A stretch of DNA of 64,000 bases, from NCBI GenBank assembly GCA_034509925.1, contig CM067532.1, positions 10,479,180 to 10,543,179 on the forward strand, read 5' to 3'. The stretch is from Hirudinaria manillensis. Taxonomy: Eukaryota > Annelida > Clitellata > Hirudinida > Hirudinidae. How positions within the stretch are numbered: position 1 is the stretch's first letter; each line of letters begins with the position of its first letter. Both the position numbers and the translations under genes were made by a program. Positions 1-13,100 of the stretch are shown one piece after another. The notes beneath the pieces are model-generated. The model had not been told where the DNA came from and ran no database searches. It saw only the letters and a list, made by a program, of their open reading frames with translations.

Positions 1-461
1 TATTTAGAGCCTTTTCGTCTTAATGCTAATTTCTACTAACTTCATAAGAGAAATAAACCTTAGTTTTCTATATCACTATAGAACAGACAGCCTTATGTTA
101 TTTCAAAGGTTATATATTTATTATAATTATTATAATAGATTTCTTTGCTTTTGTAATACTAGTTGGATTATAGTATTGCTAAACATATATATTCATTTGA
201 TTGTTATAAAACATTTTGCTATATGATGTGATTTATATACCGCCCGATAGATAGGAAAGTCTTTTCATATGTTAACTCATGTTATACTTCAAGAATATTA
301 CCCAAATTTTGGTATGTTATGTAAATAGTGTTTATAAATTTATTTATAAAAATTTGGTTTAGTGTTAACTTCATATTAATTAAGAAATGACGAAACTCCT
401 TTTTTGGGGAGCAAAAAATGATAGGAATTTTTCGATGAAAGTCAATAATAAAGTCAGAAAA
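1..461. other. AT-rich non-coding DNA
   Basis: No coding frame with recognisable similarity and no repeat structure were seen in this stretch. It lies beyond the 3' end of the decayed transposase that follows. Confidence 0.5.
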
Positions 462-1177
462 TTATTTTCTGGCACAAAACGTGATCGAATATGAAATTAT
501 ATTTCCATGTTTTCCTATTATATCGAAACATCTGTTATTCATAGACAAAAACAACTTTCTTATCCAGTCCAATTTCATCTCCTTCCAGGCGGCTCTGATG
601 GCATCATCCGGGTCTAATTTTGAGTGAAATCGTCTTCCATCTTTATAAACTGCTCGTGATAACTCACCCCAAGCATTTTCAATAGGTATGAGTTCCGGTG
701 AACGAGCTGGCCAACTCAAAACCTTGATGTTTTTCTCCTGAAAGAAGTCACTTTCGAGGTGTGGTTAGGAGCATTGTCTTGCTGGAATTCAGCCCATATT
801 TCCTCTTGGCAAAGGGCACGAGATCAATACTTGGATATATTCTTCTGAGTTTTGCCTTCCTTGGAGAAAGGCCAAATCAGTGACTCCATCATGGGAAATT
901 CCTGCCCAAATCATGACTGTTCCAGCTCCATGATTCCTGCTAAAAAAATGACTTTCTCTTTTCTCAGCTCATGTCAATAATACTGATAACCATCAGGTCC
1001 ATCTGGATTGAATTTGTTTTCATCAGGAAATATTATATTGTTCCAACCGTCTCTGTTTGATAACATTGTTTTTGTCCACTGAACTCTGGCAACTTTGTGA
1101 TGTTCTTGCAGGGCTAGAACTTTTAATCTTTTTTCATAATTTAAAGTGTTAAAACACCACTTAAGTAAAAACACCAC
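462..1177 (-). pseudogene. Decayed Tc1/mariner-type transposase
   Basis: This is a broken DDE transposase of the IS630-Tc1-mariner superfamily, whose intact members cut and paste DNA at TA sites. Read on the minus strand, the 974-1177 part carries a block ending in IIFPDENKFN followed by DGPDGYQYY, the usual context of the first catalytic Asp. The middle (about 720-970) reads AGISHDGVTDLAFLQG and then a damaged QQDN-type block. The 462-719 part has WPARSPELIPIENAWGEL, the context of the third acidic residue. These blocks lie in different frames with stops between them, and the N-terminal DNA-binding region was not found. No terminal inverted repeats were recognised. The copy is therefore inactive and ancient. 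The family assignment is secure from motif order; the exact subfamily is not. Confidence 0.85.
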
Positions 1178-1715
1178 TTAAGTAATTTAATGCTGTGCTG
1201 TACACAGTTAAATTTAACTATAGAGAAACTGCTGCCAAAAAGTTATAAACTGAATCAGAATGCCGATTAAGTTGATTGGAGCCGAAGTAGTTCCGTAAGG
1301 ACAAATTGAAGATCGATACAAAAATTGTTTAATCCTAATTAATCATACCTGCTATCCGAATCAAAAGTGTCTTCGCTTCTAATGCTATATTAGTAATACA
1401 GTTGATAAACATGTAAAAAAAATTGTAAAATCAATCGATGGAAATTTTGGGAATATATTAAAGCAGATACAATTGGATGACTTGGGGTTTCCGTTGACCT
1501 TATCCGTATTATCATACGGACAATCTTCGCTCGAGATTAACTATTTCTCTGATTATAATTGAAACGCTGTAATTAAGTAATTTTTGCTAATGACATATAA
1601 AATATTCACAAACACCCACTCAACAAATGAGACTTGCGCTGATGCCAAGAACAATTAATTTCTTCTTTTAGATCCTTTTCAGCATCATCATCACTGTCCT
1701 TATTATTTATTATTA

Positions 1716-1809
<94 letters not shown>

Positions 1810-2177
1810 CGAGACAAAAAGCATTTTCACACTTAATAATAACATCCACACCTCTCCGAGTGATGGAGTGACGATATTGAGACGGCCATATTGGATGTTG
1901 GTGAAAAATCACCGAAATGGAGCCCTTTATGAAGTTTTTCGAATTTTTCATTTTTTTCATTTTGTCGGAAAATCGTGAAAGTTTTGTGTTTTATGAAGAA
2001 TTTCCAGTGATGGGCTGAAATGCTTCTTAGGATTTCCAAATTGAAAAAAAAGCATATTTTAGATCACTCTATTGTGGTTGTAATAATTGATTTTATCATA
2101 TAATTTGACATACGTCTAGCATGACTTATAATAATTTTTATTAGATTTGTTATAGTTACAATAAGTGAAGATGTTAC
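1178..2177. other. Non-coding DNA with an (ATT)n microsatellite
   Basis: No gene was recognised. Short open frames at 1606-2039 are produced by the microsatellite and its flanks. This region lies 3' of the sushi exon, so terminal exons of that gene may be hidden here, but none could be supported. Confidence 0.4.
1700..1806. repeat. (ATT)n microsatellite
   Basis: An almost perfect run of about 33 ATT/TTA trinucleotides. It produces artefactual poly-Ile and poly-Asn frames. Confidence 0.95.
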
Positions 2178-5100
2178 CTGATGAGCAGTTGCCTATGGAA
2201 CCAACCCAAATGTTGTTGAGGCAGATGAGGTTGTAGGTGACGCTGGAATAAATGCAACGCACCGTGACTCTCTCTTCTGCCTTCTCCAAAATTGAGTCGC
2301 TTGGTGCTTCTAGATCTTTGCATCCGACTACTGTGGCAGAGCATATCATAATCGATATAATTCTAGTGATGATTACAATCATAATAATAATGATAATAAT
2401 TTAATAATGATAACTGATTATTGATGATGGAAGTGATAATAAAGACATCATTCATATGAGAATTATAAAATGCAAGACAAACATGTAGTAGCATTAATAA
2501 CTACTGTGACTATGATAAGGTTCTCCCGATGGCTGCTGACTTTTGACAGGCGAATCATCTACAGGAATTAATTTCAAAGCTAACAGAACTCTGCAAAAAG
2601 ATCACTGCTGTCCATTGGAGCGTAAAATTAAAGCATTCGTTGAAGCTCAAACTTCAGGGCAGATTCTCGTCATTTCCTGTGTCCATCTGTTACTCGAGTC
2701 TCACTCATTCGCCATAACTTACATCATACTTATGGGCCATAACTTATATCACACTCACTCACCATAAGTGCGATATAAAAAGTATAGAGAAAATTATCGA
2801 AGCGGCCCAGTAGCTCTCGTAAATCATCAGTCAAACGCTCTGATTGGTCGGTGGATTATATGACGTCATGAGAGGTCAAGTGAAACTCATCACGTGATTG
2901 CGGCCATATCTGACCTCTGACTTCTGATGCGAGATTGAAAGATCGTCTGACGGAGGTAAAATGGTAACCTGATATTTATATTTTAATCCAAAACATGAAC
3001 ATAAAATCATTTTCACTCAAGATACAAGCAACAATACCACGGATTATTGCCCAGCCGAGCGAATGTCCTTGTTTCAAGCCAAGAGTATGGAGACAAACGG
3101 TTGAAAACGAAAGCATATCCCTTAAGCTAGCACGACCGGGTTTTTCCCATAGGAACTTTCCATGCATTGCTCCTGACATCTGTCGTTCAAAATTCTACTT
3201 TTCTATGTGCATTCACAGTCCGGCCAAAAGAAATAGTTCGTGTTTTCTATGTTGAAAAACCTTCGAAATGTTTAGGAAGGTCTGTTAATGTCGGTGCAGC
3301 CACCGACTCATTCTGGGCGAGGAAAACAACAATTATGTTAAAAGTTAGAATTTAATAGAGCAAATTAAAGAAATGTATTGATGTGAATAAGACTTAGATT
3401 GTAATAGGTTATCCTACAGAAATATTTTATTTTACTCGAGCAAGTCGTCAATTTAAAACTCTTTAACCGTTTCTTAAATTTATCGTTGCAAATTCAAATG
3501 GACTCAATTGAGGATGGCAAGCAATGGTAGAAGGAGCGAGTCATAAATAGAATTTCATTCATTGTTCGAGCCATAAACGGGGTCCCTGAGGCGTCTTTCG
3601 GGGCTTTAAGTTTTTGTCTCGCAAAATACCCCTTCGTGCCCCAATATCATAGCCAGAGTATTTACACAATTTCCAGACATTTCTGAGTTGTCTGCAATAA
3701 TAAAACTTAGCCGACAAATTTCGTCTTTAAGTAAATCCATTCTATTAATAGTGACACTTACTTGAGATCATAGATCATTGATATAATTATTGTCATTGGT
3801 ATAAATTATTTCGTAATTATCAGAGTTGTTAAAAATAACTTCATAGTAAAAATTTTGAAAATATTATGTCCATGCGTTGCTATAGTGACCATGATTGATG
3901 GACGGTGCAGGATGAACGAATAATCCTTTCGTGTCTTTTTGTCCCTCACTTTTGGGCATCTCACTTATTTTATCGGCAGCTCATCCGTCCGACTGTCCAT
4001 CCATCCACCTATCCGTCCGTCACCTGAATTTAAGAACTCCGCTCACTAGAAATCTTTTTTTAAATAAAAAAAATGATAAGAAAATTGATCAATGATACCG
4101 ACGTTAGTGATACATATGAGATTGCTATTGAATTTAGGTTTTTGAAACCCTCACTGGCTGGAACATATTTAAAAGCACTCCAGAAGCACTCACGAATTTG
4201 ATTGCTCAATGAATTTTTCATTCTTTTGTTTGAAACATGTTTGTTCACGATGTTCAAAGAAGCTGCCCTCGATTCAGCCGTTCTTTCTTCCATCCGCATA
4301 TCTTCCAATAACTCAGAACCTTACTAAACAGCATCCATTCCCATGGTGATTCAAATCTGCACCAGTGAGGAGAGCAGGATTATTCAATTAAGATGGCCAG
4401 ACTCTATCACACCCTCAGGCCGTAGAAGATAATGTCCTACTCGTTATTACACCTAACGTTAACATAGCAATGAATTCACCTTTATGCTTGTTTGGCATGA
4501 TATCGATGTTGATTTATCGAAACTTTGACATTTACGTGCATTCACATATGGTACAAATGGTGCGAATATTAGTAAAATTATGTAACAAGATGATATTTTT
4601 CTGAATTACGCAACATTACGGGAATTTACGTGGAAAATTCGGATTCTATAAATTCTAGGTGGAGTGTAATTTTTTACTGAAATATCCAGATGAGACAATA
4701 TCATTTTCGAATGACTGTGGATCATAATAAACAAATAAATTTTCAGAATTTGTGTGTAAACGATGATGATTTTAAACGACATAAAGTATTCGCAATAAAG
4801 CTTTTCAGCATAAATCAGATGAATCTACTAAACCTGTTATTTTTAGAATGAACATCCATTCTATCATAGGATTAGAATTCTTCGACCTCCAAAGTGAGTT
4901 GTTCCTATCTCTGTGGTAATTGCGATAATGACGATTGATAGTTTCATCACTTTCGGCATTTCCATTTGTCTCATCCATTGACATGTCACTCCATGTTTGT
5001 GTCGACGGAGCATAATTTCTCCAGAAAGTCAGATCGATTTCTCTGCCCACAGAACGGAAGTTCTCCTCCTCTCGCGGAGTTCTCCCTGGACACAAGGAAG

Positions 5101-6403
5101 TCACGTGGCGTCGCTCGTACTCGCTGAAGAGGACGTCGGACTCGCAAGAAGCAGGTGTTCTCGTCCGGCGGAAAAGAGTTGCAATCCAATCGGCCAAAAG
5201 ATCATTCGACACCGTGGTGTCAGTAGATTTTTCGTCAGCGCTAGTTAAAGTGCTACCGATAACCGCGTTCTGTCGTGGAAATAAATGAACCGGAAAGAAG
5301 TAGGACGAAACCCGTATACGTTGACCAGACGGTGCTCTTACTTTTAACTGGCATGGGTTAAACATCACCTTCCACGGGGTAGATATTAGAGCAGAATACT
5401 GTGGTTCGTCCGAATCGACTAGGTTGATTGAACCCGATAATGAAGTTGAAGAGCTTGCTGATACAAGGCCTTTCCAGGTTACTTGAGGATCACCGATTGT
5501 AACGATCAGGTGTATGCTGGAGTTGTTGTTAAGATCGTCTAGATGGAGCGTAGAGTTACACATGTCCTGCGATAGATGGATTGCTGGAAACAGGTCGACT
5601 CAAAATTGCACGACCCTTCTAATCATCAGTTTGCAATCAATTATTTTACATCATTACAAGCACTATGATCTCACTCTTGGAAACTGTTAGCTGGTAATTA
5701 TAATATTTAATGCCTAATGGTTAATAATAAGTATCGAAGCTAATTTGATGATTTCTAAATTAATTTTCATCGTGCGTTATTGCTTCGTCAGATTATAAAC
5801 CGTGCTTCGTCACCTCGAATAGTTAGTTACATCGGAGCGTTGTAAACGGAATTACGAGACATGTGGGCATAAATTACAATTAGCTTCCAATCATTCACTC
5901 GTGCATAGCGAAGGAGTCTGAGAATTCACTGAGGCGTAACACGAGTGCCTCTTTCTTTTCTCTTTTCACTTTCGTGCAAAATTAAATAAAACGCATAAAA
6001 ATCACGTTATTAACAGATCCAGTGAGACCTCGATGTAATTTAATTTTAGCAAAATCTAATTGTGGCAAAGTTACTAAATCAATTACCTAACCTGATACGC
6101 AATGATAAGTTACATTGAGGTAGGATATCAGGTCTTTCGGACACGGATGAATGATTTCTCGGAGCCAGGGTACAGGGAGGCTGCAAGAAGGTCGACCGGA
6201 ACAAAGAGCATCTAACAGAGTTGTGACGTCGTCGGAACATCCGAGGTATCCGTAATCCTTGGAAACGCATCTTCCGGTGTGCATTCTACCATACCTGGCG
6301 CTGTCGACCAATATCAATTGTTCCAAAGCTTTGTGATGCTCGTTCGCATCGTCTTCATCACAAGTTGCTGCAAATGTTTCGAACTGGCAATATTCTACAG
6401 CAC
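2178..6403 (-). CDS. Secreted or membrane protein with SUEL lectin, CUB and sushi modules (partial, 3 exons)
   Basis: Three consecutive minus-strand exons join cleanly. Exon 6403-6092 is a SUEL/Gal_Lectin (rhamnose-binding lectin) domain: ARYGRM, GRCVSKDYGYLGCSDD, LCSGRPSC, HPCPKDLISYLNVTYHC, with the family's spaced cysteines. Exon 5583-4834 starts CNSTLHLDD and holds a CUB-like domain (PWKVMFNPCQLKVRAPSGQRI, ERRHVTSLCPG, SVGREIDLTFW), then a polar Asn/Arg-rich stretch. Exon 2330-2178 is a small CCP/sushi-like module with four Cys and a Trp (GCKDL, VTVRCIY, NLICLNNIWVG, GNCSS). All three exons are phase 1-1, typical of shuffled extracellular modules, and the junctions keep one open frame of about 405 residues. 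AG acceptors and GT donors are present at every edge. The start (signal peptide) and 3' exons were not found. The family suggests cell-surface or matrix recognition. No specific orthologue is claimed. Confidence 0.8.
2820..2960. promoter_or_regulatory. Cluster of CCAAT, CRE and E-box motifs
   Basis: Within an intron of the SUEL/CUB/sushi gene, an inverted CCAAT box (TGATTGGTC, 2841-2849), a perfect CRE palindrome TGACGTCA (2861-2868) and an E-box CACGTG (2891-2896) lie within 60 bp. The cluster resembles a promoter, but no transcript start can be assigned, and short words of this kind also occur by chance. Confidence 0.35.
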
Positions 6404-7508
6404 CTGGGAAGTCAAAGGAAGAGTTCCTAATTACATGAATAATCGATGAACCATTGATGATGTGATTAATAATTAATAATTACTATTCCTTATAAGCAAT
6501 GCTCGTAGGTTTTCCGCCAATGCTAGAAAGGGCTTCTGTTGGCCACATCAATTCGATAATAATATTCATTCACTAGTTAGCCTTAAATATCAATTTGTTG
6601 TACGCAAAAATGTAGTAATTGTTTTAAATCTAATTTAAATAAAAGTAATAATTAAGTAATCCATAAAGTAAATTGACGGCAGGACATAATTGCACCCACA
6701 AAAACTAAAATTACTTTGTCCCCTAGAAATTCACCGGCACGTCTTAAAGGGCAAAACTCTCGCATCTGCTCTCTCCCAGAGAGGATGTGACGTTTTGCAT
6801 TGGAACGAGTTCCATTAAAAAGAGTTCACTGTTGTTCGGAATGTCACGGATTTTCTATGGATCGCCTTTTCAATTTTTTAGCTTAAAATTATGGCAAGAA
6901 ATGCGACAATTTTATTAGCAGAAGTTTTGATCTGACGCGATCTGTTTAAAACATTATTTGTCAACCTGGTAAACCCACATGGGAGTGATTGGTGTGACGT
7001 TCATTTAACACCAATACAATAGTTTTGATAAGATGGCTAAGCAATGACCATCGCCATCGTAGAATTGATAAGAAATGCATTACTTATTAGCCGTAGAATT
7101 TCGATAAATGAATTCAAAAACTTTGCTGTTAAATCAAACCGTGTCACAGAGCTACGATAACATGTTATTAAGATTACGTCGACCAATTTTTATTAACATT
7201 AATGATTTTAATAGTTATTTTACGTGAAATAATCTTATCAATGGCTTTAATGTTTTTAGTTATGTGAGCGTTGAATTACATTCCAAAGTATATTTAATAA
7301 ATTTGAAGTTCAGGATTAATTTACATTTAAGCCTTAGATGACTGCATAATTACATAGTCTTAATAAAGTTTTTATTTCGATTTGTTCACGAGCAAGTGAA
7401 GTCAGATAACTATTCGAAACTAATGATCATCGCAATAAAACAAGGTTTTTAACCAAACCTATGTCTGTGAACAGGAGTAAAACGGATATCCGGTAAAAAG
7501 CGGTCTCG

Positions 7509-7522
7509 GTTGTCATGGCAAC
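7509..7522. promoter_or_regulatory. RFX X-box-like inverted repeat
   Basis: GTTGTCATGGCAAC is two half sites around AT and fits the metazoan RFX X-box consensus GTHNYY-AT-RRNAAC at every position. RFX factors drive ciliary and some neuronal genes. It lies about 1.1 kb upstream of the first SUEL/CUB/sushi exon recognised. Function is inferred from the word alone. Confidence 0.5.
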
Positions 7523-8286
7523 GAAGGAGATTGCGTGTCTTTTGTTTCAACCTCGAACGACGTCTTATCTGAAGAGATGGAAATGTTCGCAATGGAACTG
7601 TGATGTTTCAAATGATCAAAAGTGCATTCAAATAAAACGGACAATATTTAATATTAAATGTTACTATCGACAATACTAATAATGCTATTTATTAATAATT
7701 TTTTTTCAATTGCAATGGTTAGTGTCCATGATTTATAAACTAGATTCTTTATTTAATCATGAAATGAGTACTTGGTCTAGAATTTGTTTCACTCCATTTT
7801 CGTAATTTTTCTCAGAATATTTTATTATGAATTATTTAAGGAAAGATTGGAATGCAATTCTAATTTAAAGCTTTACTTTATTATGTGAATCTAATAATAT
7901 GGCATTAAATCCTATCCCACTTAATATTTGCTAGCGCTTGTATTTTCTAAAGGAGATCTCAATTCTTGTTTTCATTTATCCTTTATTCCACGGATTTCGA
8001 TGGTCTCTGCTATTTCATAAGTTATTAATTTTTAATAAATTCTTTTAATCAGCAGCAATTACTTCGAATTACTCCCAATCATTGAACAAGTCCATCAATT
8101 GTTAATTCGAAATATTAACAAACGACAAGGTTTCCAAAGTAGCTAAAAATAGTTTTGTTTCTGTAAAATATAATCACTAAAATTATAACAAAAATACTTG
8201 ATGAAATTGTAGCTTTAAAATTGCAAAGAGATAACGGTCTAATTTTAATAAATTTTCTACATCACTTTCGCCTTTACATGTTACTC

Positions 8287-8317
8287 TCATCCATCCATCC
8301 ATCCATCCATCCATCCA
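8287..8317. repeat. (CATC)n microsatellite
   Basis: About seven consecutive CATC tetranucleotides. Confidence 0.9.
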
Positions 8318-9836
8318 ACTGTTCTTAGAAGATGTTGAATACATGACTTAAGTCACTACTCACGAAATCAATGCTTTCAAACATTTCAAAACGTCTGAAC
8401 GCTTTGAAAGTAAATAAATGTAAAATTAGGTTTAAGTAAGGAGTTAAATCTATTTTGACCCATTAATTGCCTTGATGAATGAATTTCTATTTACATTTGA
8501 AAGTTATTTAATTGATAAAAAAGAAAAAAAAATGTTTTGTAATCATGTAATAAACGAACCTTCCTTTACTCCGAGCGGGACAAGCAAAGAACACAAATTC
8601 TCAATAACGAGCTAGGGAATGACTCTAACTCTAACTTTCGTCGAAATGCACGCAGCTCCGATTTCGTCCCGAATCTTCTGCGAATTCCAGTCTGGAATTT
8701 GGTCGGATGATGCCGTTCGTCGATCCGGGAGTATTAAAGGGTTGGACGGTCTATGGAGAAGAGCGGACGAATGAATGATTGATAAATGAATGAATGCACG
8801 TCATAATAAATGACGGAAGGATCTCAGTCAGTAATCGATTATTTTCCAAAAGCTTAGACCTTCATAAACGTTTCAGAACAAAAAATCAAAAACATCTGCA
8901 CTAATTTCCATTGTCAAACACTTTAAGTCGTAATAAATTACACTAAAAAGCAAATTTAAAAATTACTAATGCGAGACATTAGTAACGTCATAACCGGATG
9001 TTCTACATTTAAGCCACCTTTATCCGATTTTATCCAATTTATCCGATCAACTCACTAATTGACAATATTGTGAAAACAAAATCATTTACTGCATAGCATT
9101 ATTTCATCTTGAAATATTTAAACACTTTCTCACTTATTATAAATATACAATATAAAGTCTATTTGTGAAATAATCAAGCGAATTATGAAGTCCTTTGTTG
9201 ATTGATGAATTTATTTTAATAATATTACATGCCAGTTGTAACTTTATTGCTTAAATCTTTCGGTACTATTATAATCTTCTTATTTATGAAAACGTTTCAT
9301 TGATTTTCGCATGAATGCCGTTGGAAGCCAATATGAGATTGAAAGACAAAGAACATTCTATCAAGAAATTAAATTTATTTAACGATAAAAACATTTGCCT
9401 TAAACTTTTGTCTACTTCCTCGTCCTCGTGGTATCATCCACACCCATTCTCTATCTCTCTTCTATTTCTTTCTAGAAGCTTGATCGGTAATATTCATTGT
9501 TTTGCTAATATTCGAAAGTTGGAAAAAAAATGTTTGGAGGAAAGGACAATGATTGCATTTTATGGAAAAAAAAAGATATGCAGGAAATAAATATTAAATT
9601 ATTTTAAAACAGCAGCTCAATCTTTCAAGAAATTTCTCGCGAACCTTAACCTAATCTAACTTTAACTCGAAATTATTTCTTTCTAACAAAAAGGATAAAG
9701 ACTTCGACGGATTAAATTAACATTTAATACTTTAGTATTTATCGATACGAGATATAAAAGTAGCACTAGAGAAGAACACGCCATGAATAGGTAATGTTCC
9801 CTGTCGTTCATTTGTTACTATATAAATACATTGAGA

Positions 9837-9844
9837 TGACGTCA
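9837..9844. promoter_or_regulatory. CRE palindrome
   Basis: A perfect TGACGTCA, with a TATAAATA word about 10 bp to its left. No transcript on either strand could be tied to it. Confidence 0.3.
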
Positions 9845-10160
9845 TTCGTAAATTGGAGCCAATTGCTCGAAACGTAGTTTGACGAATTCATGGTGAATTT
9901 TTCAACAACAACAAACCCGAGGCTCTCAGTAGACAACATAAAATGTTCCCAAAATGTTAATTTATTTTCACAATTCTGGACGTGCAATGCAAACTATGTA
10001 CAAATTAGTTACCATTTGTAATTGGTGCCCTTATCTATGAAAATCAGCTCGAGGTGAAATTTAAATGAGCACAAATAGCACAAGCGTCTAATAGTATCTT
10101 TTTAGTCGCCAGTTGCTCTAAGCACGTAGGTGATGCAACAGGACTTCCAGATTTTAATCT

Positions 10161-13100
10161 CTAGCTTTCCTCAGCCAGTGTCCCTATGGGATGACTGACC
10201 CGGTTTGGGGTGCTCGGAGGAGAGGCAGAGGTTTTCCTAGTGCAATGGGTGCGAAGCAATGGAGGAAAAGTCCCAGTAATATGCTCATTTACATCGTGCT
10301 GAAAGTTTGGACCTTCGATGTCGAAGGAAGTACTCTGACTGTTGTTGCTGGAAAATTGTTCCCTCCTCGGTCTATCGTAGTCTTCCATTGACATGGTCCT
10401 ATACCTCAGCATCTTGTGCACGTTGTGCATGGGTATCGATGACACTGAGAGACATTATAAATATGACATTATGCAGTTTCTTTCAAATTATTTAAAACTC
10501 CAACGAACACATACCAAGGCCCAATCCTTGGAGAAAGTACTGAAAGCACTCTGCCAGCTTATCAGGCTGGAAAGAAATTAATTTTGACAAAATTTTACCA
10601 TTTCGTTATCATGTCCTGAGTCCGTTCAATATGTAAGTCCTACTTTTCACCCTAAATTTGTTTCACGAGAAAGTTTTTGAATTTTAAATTACTTTTTCTT
10701 CTAGGACGTTAGCTACGTTGGCCACTTCTATGAATTCAACTTTTGTTTTATCGTTGCAGCTCTTCAGTATGGCCTGATGGAGTGATCTCGTGGTGGCATT
10801 GAATATTGAATGCTGCCCTGTCACCAGAAGAACTGGACATCTGCAACATAATAGAGTCGACGACTTAGAAAGACATTCGATTATTTTTATTGGCCCCAAA
10901 TAAATCTAATTTTCTACCTCATTAAAAATCCAAAATATATAGAAATGATTTAAAGGCTCGAGGTGTTTGCAAATGTTTTGAATAATGTAATTCCCATAAT
11001 CTTATGCTAGTACCCAAACTATCTACATTATTCACTATTATATTATTGCTCCTCACTTCAAAGCTTTGATGTTGTCAGCTATATTCGTTCTCCTGAAAAG
11101 TATGAATAAAAGTTGAATAAAGGACAAATTAAAATTAATTCCATTACTGTAAAACGTGAGCTCAAAATGAATTACATGCGACCTCTGCAGTACTGTCAAA
11201 AATTATTAGAAAGTATCCGGCAATGAAAAATAACCGAAGTTTTCGATATTTGGTAGCCAATTCATGGATTTAATTTTGGCCAACCTTAAATTTTTTTAGC
11301 GCTCCATAACGGAGAAGAAACAACACGGCTAAACAAGAGATTAACTTTCTTTCAATATCAAGTTCTTATGCATACGATGTTCCAATGCTGTGTTTAAACA
11401 AATAAGTTATTATAAAAAAAATTACCTTAATCTTTAAACCAACTCGCCTTATAGAAGAGGTTTATTATCAATCTTTTATCAGTATTTAGATAGGCCCAAT
11501 TTATTTGAATAGGTGTGTATTTGCAAATTTCATTGAATTCGGCTTATAAAGATATCATTTAATTTTAAAAATGCTTAAAGTAAAGGAATTTTGTGGATAA
11601 TTTCTACATTTGAAATTTAATTTTAAAGTCAGATATGTTGCTCTTTTGGCGCGTAGAAATTAATGATCACCAGCAGACCTTCCTAGTTCTTCAACGTTTA
11701 TGATTTTGTTCTATTTATATTATCTAATTTAAATGTTTCTATGAACCCAGTATCGTTTCACCAAATATCTCCAGATGGTAGCAATAGAGAATGTGCGTCT
11801 TTGAAAATAATTCTAACGACTCAAACAGATAGACATCGAGAAACTTGTTTTCTTCGAAGCATCTTTTTTTTCTGCATTCCTTTCTCTGCGAATCTTGTTT
11901 CTCTACTTCGAAACATGACAGCATGGAGAAAATATTGAGAAATGCCGTTATGACTTCAAGTCTAATCGAAGGTCAAATATTCGTGTTTTCATCAACTTCA
12001 TTAGAGCTGTTTAATATAATTATTAATATTAATTAGTTTGATCCAAATAACATAAACTGACCAATAAATTTTGTAAAATTTGTTTTTCGCATGAATTTTT
12101 CATGCAGGTATCTTTGATGTTCGTTTTTGTAGCAATTGTCATTCATTTAAAATCGAAATTGAGTTCGTCCCAATCACCTCAAGATTGACATGAATAAACA
12201 TTTCTCATCGCCTCTTTTACTACGATGAAGCTCTTTGGCGTCACAGTTGGATGACGAGTCACGTATAAACACTTTTAATCTCCAGGGCATCAGTTTCGAT
12301 GTTGTCCTTTCAACACATCCGATATAAGATTCAATCAAATTTCTTCTCCTCAATCCTAAGCTCAACAGCTTTGAGTAAACTAAAGCACTGGAACGACCTT
12401 CTAACATTTTAAAAATTAAAGTTACCTTCTTCTTTACGCTTTCGACATATATCTTATCGTCCGATCACCCTAACCCTTCCCCTCTCATCAAAAAGTCATC
12501 ATCACCAAACATTGCAGCGTCAAATTAAACTATTTATTTTTCCAGAAGCCCAACTTGATGAATGAAGTTATCGTCGTAATGTCCTTTTAAAAGTTCAAGT
12601 ACTTGCAATATCATGTTCAACATCATGGAATTAAATATCGTCTTTATAAATTTCGTGACACTTTGTCATTTCTTAGACATAAGGACGTCAGTGATAATTA
12701 AACTCACTTGAGAAAGGCATTGACGAACTGTTTCAAGTTTTTTGGGTTGATCTTGCTCCTCAGAACATCTTGGTACGATTCGACTATCGTTTTCAGTTCC
12801 TCGTTGTCGTTTGCCTTATTAAACTATCATCAATGTTTAATGATCGATAGTTGGAAAACTTCTAATTAAGTTGAGGTTTATATTTGCACGTTTAAAAGGT
12901 TTTAAATGTTTATGAGTTCGTGTTATATACGCCTTAGATTCAATATATAATGAAAGTCAATTTTCTAGACAAAAATCAAATTTAAATTACATAATTTCTA
13001 AACTAAACTCTACAATATTTAAATGAATTTAAAGCAAAAACTTTGTGCGAACTTACCTCGGCCTGAAAATGCGCCGAAATGTCCCAGGTTTGGAGAGAGA

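Larger units (their letters stand above)
6404..10160. other. Intergenic or upstream region between two minus-strand genes
   Basis: No coding exon could be supported. The region should hold the promoter and 5' exons of the SUEL/CUB/sushi gene. A less AT-rich patch at 8560-8770 and an RFX-type X-box at 7509 are the only notable features besides a (CATC)n run. Confidence 0.4.

Noticed and set aside
12174..12407. 77-codon minus ORF inside an NDRG intron
   Set aside because: No similarity to NDRG, and the flanking exons join without it.
13057..13100. Possible extra NDRG exon (reads WDISAHFQAE before a good donor)
   Set aside because: No acceptor is present, and exon 14008-13931 already joins 12814-12708 in phase with better family similarity.
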